NCBI GenBank assembly: GCA_049451635.1
Contig: JBMTVT010000064.1
Location: forward strand, 1 to 12,146
Origin: JBMTVT01 sp049451635
GTDB lineage: Bacteria; Bacteroidota; Bacteroidia; Flavobacteriales; Flavobacteriaceae
Direction of reading: 5' to 3'
DNA length: 12,146 nucleotides
Shown piece by piece: positions 1 to 6,420 of this stretch (position 1 is its first letter; each line of letters begins with the position of its first letter). Made by a program: the position numbers and the translations under genes. Under the pieces are notes generated by a model, which ran no database searches, had not been told where the DNA came from, and was given only the letters and a program-made list of their open reading frames with translations.

Positions 1-1
1 A

Positions 2-202
2 TTATCCGAGTTGATTACAGCTATTTTTAAAGATAGCCACGAAAGTTATGGTGCACCAAGAATAAAAATGGCATTGGAAAAACTAGGATATTATGTTTCC
101 AGACCACGAGTAGCAAGACTCATGAAGGCATATGCTGGATTGTTTTTGGTTTCAGTATTAACAGATAAAGGTATTGTAACTAGAAAGTTTATAAAGAAAT
201 AG
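2..202 (+). pseudogene. IS3-family transposase (OrfB) remnant, partial at left edge
   Basis: This frame is open from the window edge and ends at TAG 200-202. Residues around SHESYGAPRIKMALEKLGY and SRPRVARLMKA match the HTH_21 helix-turn-helix that precedes the catalytic rve domain in OrfB of IS3-family transposases. In an intact gene this stretch is followed by a basic linker and then the DDE integrase core of about 150 residues. Here, after MKAY, the protein turns into about 22 unrelated residues and stops, and neither other plus frame resumes an rve domain. It is therefore read as a truncated, non-functional relic. The TTG at position 11 is not a real start, because the frame runs off the left edge. 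No terminal inverted repeat or target-site duplication can be assigned. Whether the 5' part of the element is intact cannot be seen here. Confidence 0.72.
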
Positions 203-222
203 ATTAAAAAGAAATATCAATA

Positions 223-255
223 ATTAAAGGGTTTCAATTTTTGAAACCCTTTAAT
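223..255. terminator. Strong bidirectional hairpin between IS remnant and lysA
   Basis: A perfect 15-bp inverted repeat (arms 223-237 and 241-255, core AAAGGGTTTC / GAAACCCTTT) with a 3-nt TTT loop. It lies 8 bp beyond the lysA stop codon and 20 bp beyond the transposase-remnant stop. In the minus (lysA) direction the hairpin is followed by a T-rich tract, as expected for intrinsic termination. It can serve both converging genes. Confidence 0.8.
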
Positions 256-262
256 ATGTAGT

Positions 263-1498
263 TTACAAAGACATAGTCTTTTCTTTTTTTGTTGAAAAAT
301 CAACTTCAATTTGATTGTTTAAAATATCATCAAAAGTTTCTCTCTTTCTAATTAAGTGGGCTTTGTTATTGTACCATAAAACTTCAGCAGGACGAAAACG
401 GGAATTATAGTTACTCGCCATCGAGAAGCAATAGGCACCAGCATTTTTAAAACATAAAACATCACCTTCGCTAATTTCATTGATGCGTCTATTGTTTCCA
501 AAAGTATCGGTTTCACATATATAGCCTACAATAGTATAAAAACGCTCACGACCTCTTGTATTTGAAATGTTGGTTATCTCATGATGCGATCCGTAAAACA
601 TGGGGCGAATTAAATGGTTAAAACCAGAATCTACCTGAGCAAAAACCGTTGAGGTAGTTTGTTTTACGGCATTTACTTTAGTTAAAAAATAACCAGCTTC
701 ACTTACTAAAAATTTACCGGGCTCAAAAGCAAGGGTTAATTCTTTTCCATATTCTTTGCAAAACTCATTAAACCTATTTGATAGTTTTTTACCAAGTTCT
801 TCAATATTGGTTTCAATGTCACCTGGTTTGTAAGGTACTTTAAAGCCTGAACCAAAATCAATAAAATCTAAATTTTTAAATTGTTTGGCGGTATCAAATA
901 AAATTTCACTGGCATATAAAAATACTTCAATATCTAAAATATCACTCCCTGTATGCATGTGAATGCCGTTTATGGTCATTTTGGTATTTTCAACAATACG
1001 CAAAATATGGGGTATTTGGTGTATGGATATCCCAAATTTAGAATCGATATGGCCTACAGAAATATTTGCATTTCCACCAGCCATAACATGTGGGTTTATA
1101 CGAATACAAACTGGTACTTTAGGGTGTTTGGTTCCAAATTGTTCCAAAATGGAAAGGTTATCAATATTTATTTCAACACCTAAATTAGCAGCTTCTTCAA
1201 TTTCAGATAGTGATACGCCATTGGGGGTAAATATAATTTGTTTAGGTTTAAAACCTGCGGCCAAACCCAATTGTACTTCTTGGATTGAAACTGTATCAAT
1301 CCCCGAACCAAGCGAGTTAAATAGTTTTAATATAGATATATTTGATAAAGCTTTAACAGCATAATTTATTTTCAACTTTTTTACACTCTTAAACGCATTG
1401 GTTAGTCTTTTATATTGAGATTCAATTTTTTCTGCGTCATATACATAAACTGGGCTGCCAAATTCTTCTACTGTTTTGAGCAATTGATTTTCGGTCAT
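263..1498 (-). CDS. lysA: Diaminopimelate decarboxylase
   Basis: Catalyses the last step of lysine synthesis, decarboxylating meso-2,6-diaminopimelate to L-lysine, in the cytoplasm with pyridoxal phosphate (PLP). The 411-residue protein has the fold-type III organisation: an N-terminal alanine-racemase-like barrel, then a C-terminal beta domain. The PLP-binding lysine is K49 in NYAVKA. HMHTGS (180-185) and the phosphate-binding glycine loop DFGSGF (214-219) follow. EPGK (259-262) and the active-site CET motif (C328-E329), contributed across the dimer, are present. GAYCFSMASNYNSRFRP (354-370) holds the conserved GAY tyrosine (Y356). Length is normal for the family. The start at 1498 puts the barrel about 10 residues from the N-terminus, as usual. 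It stands alone, divergent from sucC, and ends at a strong hairpin. Related PLP decarboxylases (ornithine, carboxynorspermidine) are less likely given the CET and GAY context. No lysine-riboswitch-like leader is visible. Confidence 0.95.
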   Translation of the reverse strand: MTENQLLKTVEEFGSPVYVYDAEKIESQYKRLTNAFKSVKKLKINYAVKALSNISILKLFNSLGSGIDTVSIQEVQLGLAAGFKPKQIIFTPNGVSLSEIEEAANLGVEINIDNLSILEQFGTKHPKVPVCIRINPHVMAGGNANISVGHIDSKFGISIHQIPHILRIVENTKMTINGIHMHTGSDILDIEVFLYASEILFDTAKQFKNLDFIDFGSGFKVPYKPGDIETNIEELGKKLSNRFNEFCKEYGKELTLAFEPGKFLVSEAGYFLTKVNAVKQTTSTVFAQVDSGFNHLIRPMFYGSHHEITNISNTRGRERFYTIVGYICETDTFGNNRRINEISEGDVLCFKNAGAYCFSMASNYNSRFRPAEVLWYNNKAHLIRKRETFDDILNNQIEVDFSTKKEKTMSL

Positions 1499-1515
1499 AA
1501 TCTTTCAATTTTTGT

Positions 1516-1523
1516 CAAAGATA
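1516..1523 (-). promoter_or_regulatory. lysA: Candidate lysA -7 promoter element
   Basis: Read on the minus strand this is TATCTTTG, an exact match to the Bacteroidetes sigma-A -7 consensus TAnnTTTG. It lies 17 bp upstream of the lysA ATG, implying a very short leader of roughly 10-12 nt. No convincing TTG/TTTG -33 element is seen at the expected distance, so support rests on the -7 box and its position. Confidence 0.4.
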
Positions 1524-1663
1524 TTTCTTTAAAGGATATAAATAATAAATCGATTAAAAATTTGCTAAAATTAAACAAAATGTTAATTATATAACAGATA
1601 TAGATAGTGATTATTATAAGAAGTTTTAATAATTAAATATTAGGGTAAGTAATCATGATTATT

Positions 1664-1671
1664 TACTTTTG
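1664..1671 (+). promoter_or_regulatory. sucC: Candidate sucC -7 promoter element
   Basis: TACTTTTG matches the Bacteroidetes -7 consensus TAnnTTTG exactly and ends 25 bp before the sucC ATG, giving an expected leader of about 20 nt. A -33 TTG is not evident about 20 bp further upstream. With the lysA box it makes the 198-bp intergenic region a divergent promoter region. No other structure was seen between the two boxes. Confidence 0.42.
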
Positions 1672-1696
1672 TGCTTGTTAAACTATTAAGCGAATT

Positions 1697-2887
1697 ATGA
1701 ATTTACATGAATATCAAGGTAAAGAAATATTAAGCAGCTTTGGAGTGCGCATACAACGTGGTATTGTAGCCCAAAATGCAAATGAAGCGGTTGCGGCTGC
1801 AAAGCAACTAACTAGCGAAACAGGTACAAGTTGGCATGTTATTAAAGCCCAGATTCACGCTGGTGGCCGAGGTAAAGGAGGAGGTGTTAAACTAGCTAAG
1901 AACCTTAAAGAAGTTGAGGAAATTGCAGGCCAAATTATAGGCATGGATTTAATAACACCTCAAACATCTGCTAAAGGTAAGCGTGTACACCAAGTTTTGG
2001 TTGCTGAAGATGTTTATTATCCTGGTGAAAGTGAAACGGATGAGTTTTACATGTCAGTACTTTTAAATAGAGGTACAGGTCGTAACATGATTATGTATTC
2101 TACTGAAGGAGGTATGGATATTGAAACCGTAGCTGAAGAAACACCTCATTTGATTTTTACAGAAGAAATTGATCCTGCGGTTGGTTTATTGCCATTTCAA
2201 GCAAGACGCATAGCTTTTAATTTAGGCTTGTCTGGAACTGCTTTTAAAGAAATGACAAAGTTTGTTGTTGCACTTTACACAGCTTATGTAAAATCGGATG
2301 CTTCTTTATTCGAAATAAATCCTGTCTTAAAAACTAGTGACAATAAAATAATGGCTGTTGATGCCAAGGTAACTATAGATGATAATGCGCTTTTTAGGCA
2401 TAAGGATTATGTAAATTTAAGAGATTTACGTGAAGAGAACCCAATAGAAGTTGAAGCTAAAGAAGTTGGCTTGAATTATGTTGACCTTGATGGAAACGTT
2501 GGCTGTATGGTTAATGGTGCTGGTTTAGCAATGGCGACTATGGATTTGATTAAGCAAGCAGGAGGTGAACCTGCAAACTTTTTAGATGTTGGAGGAACAG
2601 CAGATGCTGCACGTGTAGAGGCAGCATTTAAAATCATTTTAAAAGACCCAGCAGTAAAAGCTATTTTAATTAATATTTTTGGTGGTATTGTTCGTTGCGA
2701 TCGTGTAGCCCAAGGAGTCATTGATGCATACAAAAATATGGGTAATATTAATGTGCCTATTATTGTAAGATTACAAGGGACTAACGCTGATATTGCAAAA
2801 GAGTTGATTGATAATTCAGGATTAGCTGTTTTAAGTGCTACCGAGTTTCAAGAAGCTGCAGATAAGGTACAAGAAGTATTATCATAA
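1697..2887 (+). CDS. sucC: Succinate--CoA ligase (ADP/GDP-forming), beta subunit
   Basis: The beta subunit pairs with SucD to interconvert succinyl-CoA and succinate with substrate-level ATP or GTP formation in the TCA cycle (cytoplasm). The N-terminus MNLHEYQGKEIL is the family hallmark. Residues 1 to about 240 form the ATP-grasp domain, with the glycine-rich nucleotide loop HAGGRGKGGGVK (54-65), EINP (206-209) and VDAKV (221-225). N208 and D222 align with the Mg-binding N199 and D213 of the E. coli enzyme. The CoA-ligase half shows DVGGTA (297-302), INIFGGIVRCD (325-335) and RLQGTN (358-363). At 396 residues it is full length (E. coli 388). sucD is not adjacent: the next gene is on the opposite strand behind a terminator. 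The two subunits are therefore encoded apart here, unlike the sucCD operon of enterobacteria. No Shine-Dalgarno is seen before the ATG. Confidence 0.96.
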   Translation: MNLHEYQGKEILSSFGVRIQRGIVAQNANEAVAAAKQLTSETGTSWHVIKAQIHAGGRGKGGGVKLAKNLKEVEEIAGQIIGMDLITPQTSAKGKRVHQVLVAEDVYYPGESETDEFYMSVLLNRGTGRNMIMYSTEGGMDIETVAEETPHLIFTEEIDPAVGLLPFQARRIAFNLGLSGTAFKEMTKFVVALYTAYVKSDASLFEINPVLKTSDNKIMAVDAKVTIDDNALFRHKDYVNLRDLREENPIEVEAKEVGLNYVDLDGNVGCMVNGAGLAMATMDLIKQAGGEPANFLDVGGTADAARVEAAFKIILKDPAVKAILINIFGGIVRCDRVAQGVIDAYKNMGNINVPIIVRLQGTNADIAKELIDNSGLAVLSATEFQEAADKVQEVLS

Positions 2888-2905
2888 CTACTTTAATGTT
2901 TAAAT

Positions 2906-2938
2906 AAAAAAGAGCAACCTTAACCGTTGCTCTTTTTT
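2906..2938. terminator. Shared terminator of sucC and the DUF1456 gene
   Basis: Stem of 13 bp (arms 2906-2918 and 2926-2938, core AGAGCAAC / GTTGCTCT) with a 7-nt loop. The A-tract on one side and T-tract on the other make it a good intrinsic terminator in both directions. It starts 18 bp after the sucC stop. The stop codon of the minus-strand DUF1456 gene (2920-2922) lies in the loop, so the last codons of that gene form part of the stem. Confidence 0.85.
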
Positions 2939-3180
2939 TGTGTTTTATTTTCTACTTTTTTGGGCATAGGTCCACGTAAGTGAATCACTAGTCCATTTAA
3001 AAAATTACGTAAAATTTGGTCGCCACATTCCATATATTTTGGGTGGTCTTCTCTTCTGAAAAAAGCTCCAAGTTCGCTTTTGGAAATTCTAAAATCTACT
3101 AGGCTCAAAATTTTAACAATATCATCATCTCTAAGTTTTAAAGCAACCCTTAATTTTTTTAAAATATCATTATTTGTCAT
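2920..3180 (-). CDS. DUF1456 family protein, single-domain YehS-like
   Basis: A small cytoplasmic protein of unknown function. From residue 2, TNNDILKKLRVALKL, then DDDIVKIL (18-25), FRISKSELGAFFRREDHPKY (30-49) and CGDQILRNFLNGL (52-64) follow the DUF1456 pattern seen in E. coli YehS. YehS carries two such domains in about 156 residues; this protein has only one, most like the C-terminal copy of YehS. A lysine-rich tail (KKVENKTQKK) follows. I prefer the start at 3180 (86 residues), because DUF1456 proteins usually begin one to three residues before NDIL. An in-frame ATG at 3213 would add MQAVQKTKNLD (97 residues), which is not part of the domain. No signal peptide or membrane segment. It is convergent with sucC and overlaps the shared terminator. 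The family assignment is by motif recall; no biochemical role can be inferred. Confidence 0.82.
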   Translation of the reverse strand: MTNNDILKKLRVALKLRDDDIVKILSLVDFRISKSELGAFFRREDHPKYMECGDQILRNFLNGLVIHLRGPMPKKVENKTQKKSNG

Positions 3181-3213
3181 GTCTAAATTTTTTGTCTTTT
3201 GTACCGCTTGCAT

Positions 3214-3553
3214 TTCATCGATTTCAATACAACGTTGTGTACTAACTAGCGTTTTTTACTTTTTGTAAAGATACCCTAAAAATCAATTTTTTTCAGTATT
3301 AATATTGTTGAAAAAAAAACAGAAATTAAATTATTGAAAATCAATAAATTAAAATATTTATTTGATGGTTTTTTTGAGAATTGTAAAATGATGAAATGCA
3401 ATTTTATTGGTTAAATTAAAAGGGATATTTGATAAAGTAAATAAAAATTACGGTCAAATACCACCTGTTTTTCGATAAGTTACATTATATCAACGATTAT
3501 TAAAAGGTTGTTCTGCGTAACTTTATAATGTAATTAATTAATCCCTTTGTGAC
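3214..3553. other. Structured AT-rich intergenic region, no gene seen
   Basis: This stretch separates two divergently transcribed small genes. No ORF with coding character was found on either strand. It contains a 10-bp palindrome ACAACGTTGT (3229-3238) and a near-match to the -7 consensus for the minus-strand gene (TATCTTTA, 3266-3273 read in reverse). The span 3280-3420 is very AT-rich. A comparatively GC-richer block lies around 3451-3479. A set of nested inverted repeats occupies 3419-3548, listed separately. The promoter of the plus-strand gene at 3554 must lie here, but no exact TAnnTTTG match was found close to its ATG. Confidence 0.6.
3419..3548. repeat. Nested inverted repeats upstream of the TerB-like gene
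   Basis: The outer pair is AAAGGGAT (3419-3426) against ATCCCTTT (3541-3548). The inner pair is TTACATTATA (3480-3489) against TATAATGTAA (3524-3533). A competing pair, AAGTTAC (3477-3483) with GTAACTT (3517-3523), uses overlapping left-arm bases, so the two inner stems are mutually exclusive. A short CAAC/GTTG pair (3491-3494, 3507-3510) sits inside. The arrangement ends 5 bp before the ATG at 3554, so it could fold in the leader RNA or bind a regulator. AT-rich sequence gives chance repeats, so function is inferred only. Confidence 0.45.
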
Positions 3554-3970
3554 ATGATTAATAGAGTAGAAAAATTGAGTCTTTTATCAGAAATGATTGC
3601 GTTTGCAAAATATGATAAAGACATTAAGAACATAGAATACAACTTTTTGCTGGGAGTAGCAAAGCAGCTTGATATTTCGCGTGAAGATTTTGAGTATTTA
3701 CTGGAGGATCCAGTTTCATATACACATTTAAAATCCCACAGTGAGCGTATAGTTCAATTTCATAGGTTAGTTTTATTGATGAATATTGAACAAGAGTATG
3801 GTGATGATCACAACAAATCTTCTGGAGCTGTTAAATTGTATAATTTTGGGTTAAGAATGGGCTTAAGCCATGAGTCTATAACCAAGGTATTGTATTTAAT
3901 GGAAAGTTTTCCAAATAAAATAGTACCGCCAGATGTATTGATTGATATTTTTAAAACGCAATATAATTAA
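3554..3970 (+). CDS. TerB-like all-helical protein of unknown function
   Basis: A 138-residue soluble protein with no signal peptide. The N-terminal half, KLSLLSEMIAFAKYDKDI (7-24), then FLLGVAKQLDISREDFEYLL (31-50), has the helix pattern of TerB-like domains: a leading helix, an acidic turn (D21, D23, E28), then a helix ending LDIS-E. The second half repeats the design: FHRLVLLMNIEQEYG (69-83), then NFGLRMGLSHESITKVLYLM (97-116). That gives the internal two-fold symmetry expected of the TerB fold. The canonical ADGEI-type acidic motif is only partly kept (KYDKDI), so tellurite resistance should not be inferred. It is convergent with uvrB across a shared terminator. The start is taken as the ATG at 3554 with no Shine-Dalgarno, as is normal in this phylum; a later in-frame ATG (M14) would cut the first helix. 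Confidence 0.6.
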   Translation: MINRVEKLSLLSEMIAFAKYDKDIKNIEYNFLLGVAKQLDISREDFEYLLEDPVSYTHLKSHSERIVQFHRLVLLMNIEQEYGDDHNKSSGAVKLYNFGLRMGLSHESITKVLYLMESFPNKIVPPDVLIDIFKTQYN

Positions 3971-4047
3971 CGAATCAATTTGAATCTCACGCATTTCTAA
4001 GATGACAATTTTAAAGTGTTGATTTTTGAATTTAAGTAATACTGATA

Positions 4048-4080
4048 AGAAAAGCTAAAGGTTAAACCTTAAGCTTTTCT
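4048..4080. terminator. Shared terminator of the TerB-like gene and uvrB
   Basis: Hairpin with a 9-bp outer stem (AGAAAAGCT 4048-4056 with AGCTTTTCT 4072-4080), one A-A mismatch, then a 5-bp inner stem (4058-4062 with 4066-4070) and a 3-nt loop. The uvrB stop codon (4062-4064) lies at the hairpin tip, so the last uvrB codons form one arm. In the plus direction the stem is followed by a T-rich stretch, fitting termination of the TerB-like gene. The downstream tail is less U-rich in the uvrB direction. Confidence 0.65.
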
Positions 4081-6065
4081 AGTTTATTTTGGTAGGTTTT
4101 AATCTCATCGCGTAATTTTGCAGCTACAATAAAGTCTAAAGCTTTGGCGGCTTCTTCCATTAGTTTTCGCTTATCACGAATTTTCTTTTCCAGTTCACCT
4201 TTACTTAAATATTCACTTTCAGGTTCAGCGGCTTTTGCAGCTTCCAATTCATAGCTATAAGTGCTTACTGAATTTTTTGATAGTGCATTATCAAGACTTT
4301 TATTTAGTGCCTTTGGAACCAGATTGTTTTCGGTATTGTAAGCAATTTGTTTTTCTCGTCTATAATTGGTTTCATCAATTGTTTTTTGCATGCTGTTGGT
4401 TATTTTATCAGCATACATAATGGCTTTACCATTTAAGTTTCTTGCAGCTCTACCAACGGTTTGTGTTAATGAACGCGTTGAACGTAAAAATCCTTCTTTA
4501 TCGGCATCTAAAATAGCTACCAAAGATACTTCGGGTAAATCCAATCCTTCACGAAGTAAATTAACGCCAACCAAAACGTCAAACAAGCCTTTTCGTAAAT
4601 CCTGCATGATTTCAACGCGCTCCAAAGTATCTACATCACTATGAATATAACGACATCGAATTTGAATTCTGTCTAAATATTTAGTTAACTCTTCCGCCAT
4701 ACGCTTCGTAAGGGTAGTAACCAAAGTGCGTTCGTCTTTTTCAACACGTTGTTGAATTTCCTCAATTAAATCATCTATTTGGTTTAAACTTGGTCGTACT
4801 TCAATAATAGGATCCAGTAAACCTGTGGGACGAATAACTTGCTCTACATAAACACCATCGGTTTTTTGCAATTCGTAATCTGCAGGCGTCGCACTAACAT
4901 ATATAACTTGGTTTTGTAAGGCTTCAAACTCTTCAAACTTTAATGGACGGTTATCCATGGCTGCAGGTAATCTAAAACCATATTCTACCAAGTTTTCTTT
5001 TCGGCTTCTATCACCTCCATACATAGCATGCACTTGCGAAATAGTTACATGACTTTCATCAACCACCATTAAATAGTCATTTGGAAAATAATCCAATAAG
5101 CAGAAAGGTCGTGTTCCTGGAGCTCTTCCGTCAAGATACCTTGAATAGTTTTCAATACCAGAGCAATACCCCAATTCCCGAATCATTTCCAAATCAAACT
5201 CCGTCCGTTCTTTTAAACGTTTTGCTTCTAAATGTTTGCCTATTTCTTTAAAATAATGATGTTGCTTTACCAAATCGTCTTGGATATCTTTAATAGCGTT
5301 TTGAAGCACTTCGGGAGATGTTACGAACATATTTGCTGGATAAATATTCAGTCTATCATATTTTTCAATCACCTGATTGGTTTGAATATTGAAAGCTTCA
5401 ATATCTTCAATTTCATCACCAAAAAAATGAATACGAAAGGCATCATCAGCATAACTAGGGAAAATATCTATGGTATCACCTTTTATTCTGAAGTTTCCAT
5501 GATTAAATTCCCCTTCGGTTCGTGCATATAGACTTTGCACCAATTGATGTAATAATTTGGTTCTAGATATTACCTGATCACGTTCTATGGTGATGACGTT
5601 TTTTTGAAATTCCACAGGGTTTCCAATACCATATAAACAAGACACCGAAGCGACTACCAACACATCTCGACGCCCTGAAAGTAGCGAAGAGGTGGTGCTT
5701 AATCGCATTTTCTCTATTTCTTCATTGATAGATAAATCCTTTTCAATGTAAACACCAGAAACAGGTATGTAAGCTTCAGGTTGATAATAATCGTAGTAGG
5801 AAACAAAATATTCTACAGCATTGTTGGGAAAAAATTGTTTGAATTCAGAATATAATTGAGCAGCCAAGGTTTTGTTATGAGCCAAAACTAAAGTAGGTTT
5901 TTGCACTTCTTCAATAACATTTGCTATTGTAAAGGTTTTGCCAGAACCCGTAACACCCAATAAAGTTTGATACTTTTCTTTGATATTTATGCCACTAACA
6001 AGCTGCTTTATGGCTTCAGGCTGGTCGCCAGTTGGACTAAATTCTGATTCTATTTTAAACTGCAT
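4062..6065 (-). CDS. uvrB: UvrABC excinuclease subunit B
   Basis: The damage-verifying helicase-like subunit of nucleotide excision repair. It is loaded by UvrA, grips the damaged strand behind its beta-hairpin, and recruits UvrC for incision. The 667-residue protein is full length (E. coli 673). Walker A is GVTGSGKT (37-44). The beta-hairpin region with the aromatic run SYYDYYQPEAYIP is at 89-101. Walker B / DEAD-like box is VVDESH (334-339). SATPADYEL (391-399) and helicase motif VI QTVGRAARN (535-543) follow. The C-terminal UVR helical hairpin that contacts UvrC is about 624-662 (EKKIRDKRKLMEEAAKALDF). It lies 88 bp downstream of the giant secreted-protein gene on the same strand, with no clear terminator between, so read-through is possible. 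Four roughly 10-bp-spaced TAAA repeats sit just upstream of its start. No LexA-type box is evident. Confidence 0.97.
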   Translation of the reverse strand: MQFKIESEFSPTGDQPEAIKQLVSGINIKEKYQTLLGVTGSGKTFTIANVIEEVQKPTLVLAHNKTLAAQLYSEFKQFFPNNAVEYFVSYYDYYQPEAYIPVSGVYIEKDLSINEEIEKMRLSTTSSLLSGRRDVLVVASVSCLYGIGNPVEFQKNVITIERDQVISRTKLLHQLVQSLYARTEGEFNHGNFRIKGDTIDIFPSYADDAFRIHFFGDEIEDIEAFNIQTNQVIEKYDRLNIYPANMFVTSPEVLQNAIKDIQDDLVKQHHYFKEIGKHLEAKRLKERTEFDLEMIRELGYCSGIENYSRYLDGRAPGTRPFCLLDYFPNDYLMVVDESHVTISQVHAMYGGDRSRKENLVEYGFRLPAAMDNRPLKFEEFEALQNQVIYVSATPADYELQKTDGVYVEQVIRPTGLLDPIIEVRPSLNQIDDLIEEIQQRVEKDERTLVTTLTKRMAEELTKYLDRIQIRCRYIHSDVDTLERVEIMQDLRKGLFDVLVGVNLLREGLDLPEVSLVAILDADKEGFLRSTRSLTQTVGRAARNLNGKAIMYADKITNSMQKTIDETNYRREKQIAYNTENNLVPKALNKSLDNALSKNSVSTYSYELEAAKAAEPESEYLSKGELEKKIRDKRKLMEEAAKALDFIVAAKLRDEIKTYQNKLEKLKV

Positions 6066-6070
6066 ACTAC

Positions 6071-6117
6071 TCTAAAACGCTTAAAGTGTTTAAAAGTGTC
6101 TAAATTACTTAAAGTAG
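6071..6117. repeat. Ten-bp-phased TAAA repeats upstream of uvrB
   Basis: Successive blocks TCTAAAACGC, TTAAAGTGTT, TAAAAGTGTC and TAAATTACTT (6071-6110), followed by AAAGTAG, place a TAAA-like core about every 10 bp. The array is 6 to about 50 bp upstream of the uvrB start, inside the 88-bp gap after the giant gene. Helical phasing would suit intrinsic bending or side-by-side protein binding. Degeneracy and AT-richness leave chance as a real alternative. Confidence 0.4.
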
Positions 6118-6153
6118 TTGGGAAATAGAATTTAAGTTTACAAAAATTATGTT

Positions 6154-6420
6154 TTAACGTTTTAAGGTAAAATGTCCAGAGTACTCTCTTCCATCCTCAA
6201 GATTGAGTTTAAACCAATAATCGTCAGTTGGTAATGGAGCACCATTAAATGTTCCATCCCAACCATCTTGTAAAGATGAAATTTGTTTTAGTAGTTTGCC
6301 ATAGCGATCAAACACTAGAATTCTACTGTTTGCCTGAAACGAATCACTAACACCTATAATTTGCCAAAAGTCATTAAACCCGTCATTGTTTGGCGTGAAA
6401 AACTTCATGTATCCTAGTAC
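6154..6420 (-). other. T9SS type B C-terminal sorting domain (CHU_C / gliding-motility-associated)
   Basis: Residues 1831-1918 show the full signature: FFTPNNDGFNDFWQI (1837-1851), SRILVFDRYGKLL (1862-1874), DGWDGTFNGAPLPTDDYWF (1882-1900) and the terminal SGHFTLKR. This domain directs proteins such as SprB through the type IX secretion pore. Type B clients usually rely on a PorP/SprF-like outer-membrane partner. Confidence 0.96.

Noticed and set aside
963..1364. 133-residue plus-strand ORF opposite lysA
   Set aside because: It is fully antisense to a clear lysA and has no recognisable motif; the open frame is a shadow of the lysA codons.
1499..1696. Lysine riboswitch in the lysA leader
   Set aside because: The candidate promoter leaves only a leader of about 10-12 nt and no lysine-riboswitch-like fold is visible.
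2476..2733. 85-residue minus-strand ORF inside sucC
   Set aside because: It lies wholly within the conserved ligase half of sucC and resembles a reverse-frame shadow.
3080..3268. 62-residue plus-strand ORF opposite the DUF1456 gene
   Set aside because: It overlaps the DUF1456 coding strand in antisense and runs into its upstream region, with no domain signal.
3554..3970. Tellurite resistance function for the TerB-like protein
   Set aside because: The fold resemblance is partial, the acidic motif is weakened, and no other ter genes are nearby.
6107..6117. TACTTAAAGTA palindrome as terminator of the giant gene
   Set aside because: The arms touch around one central base, leaving no loop for an RNA hairpin, and no U-tract follows.
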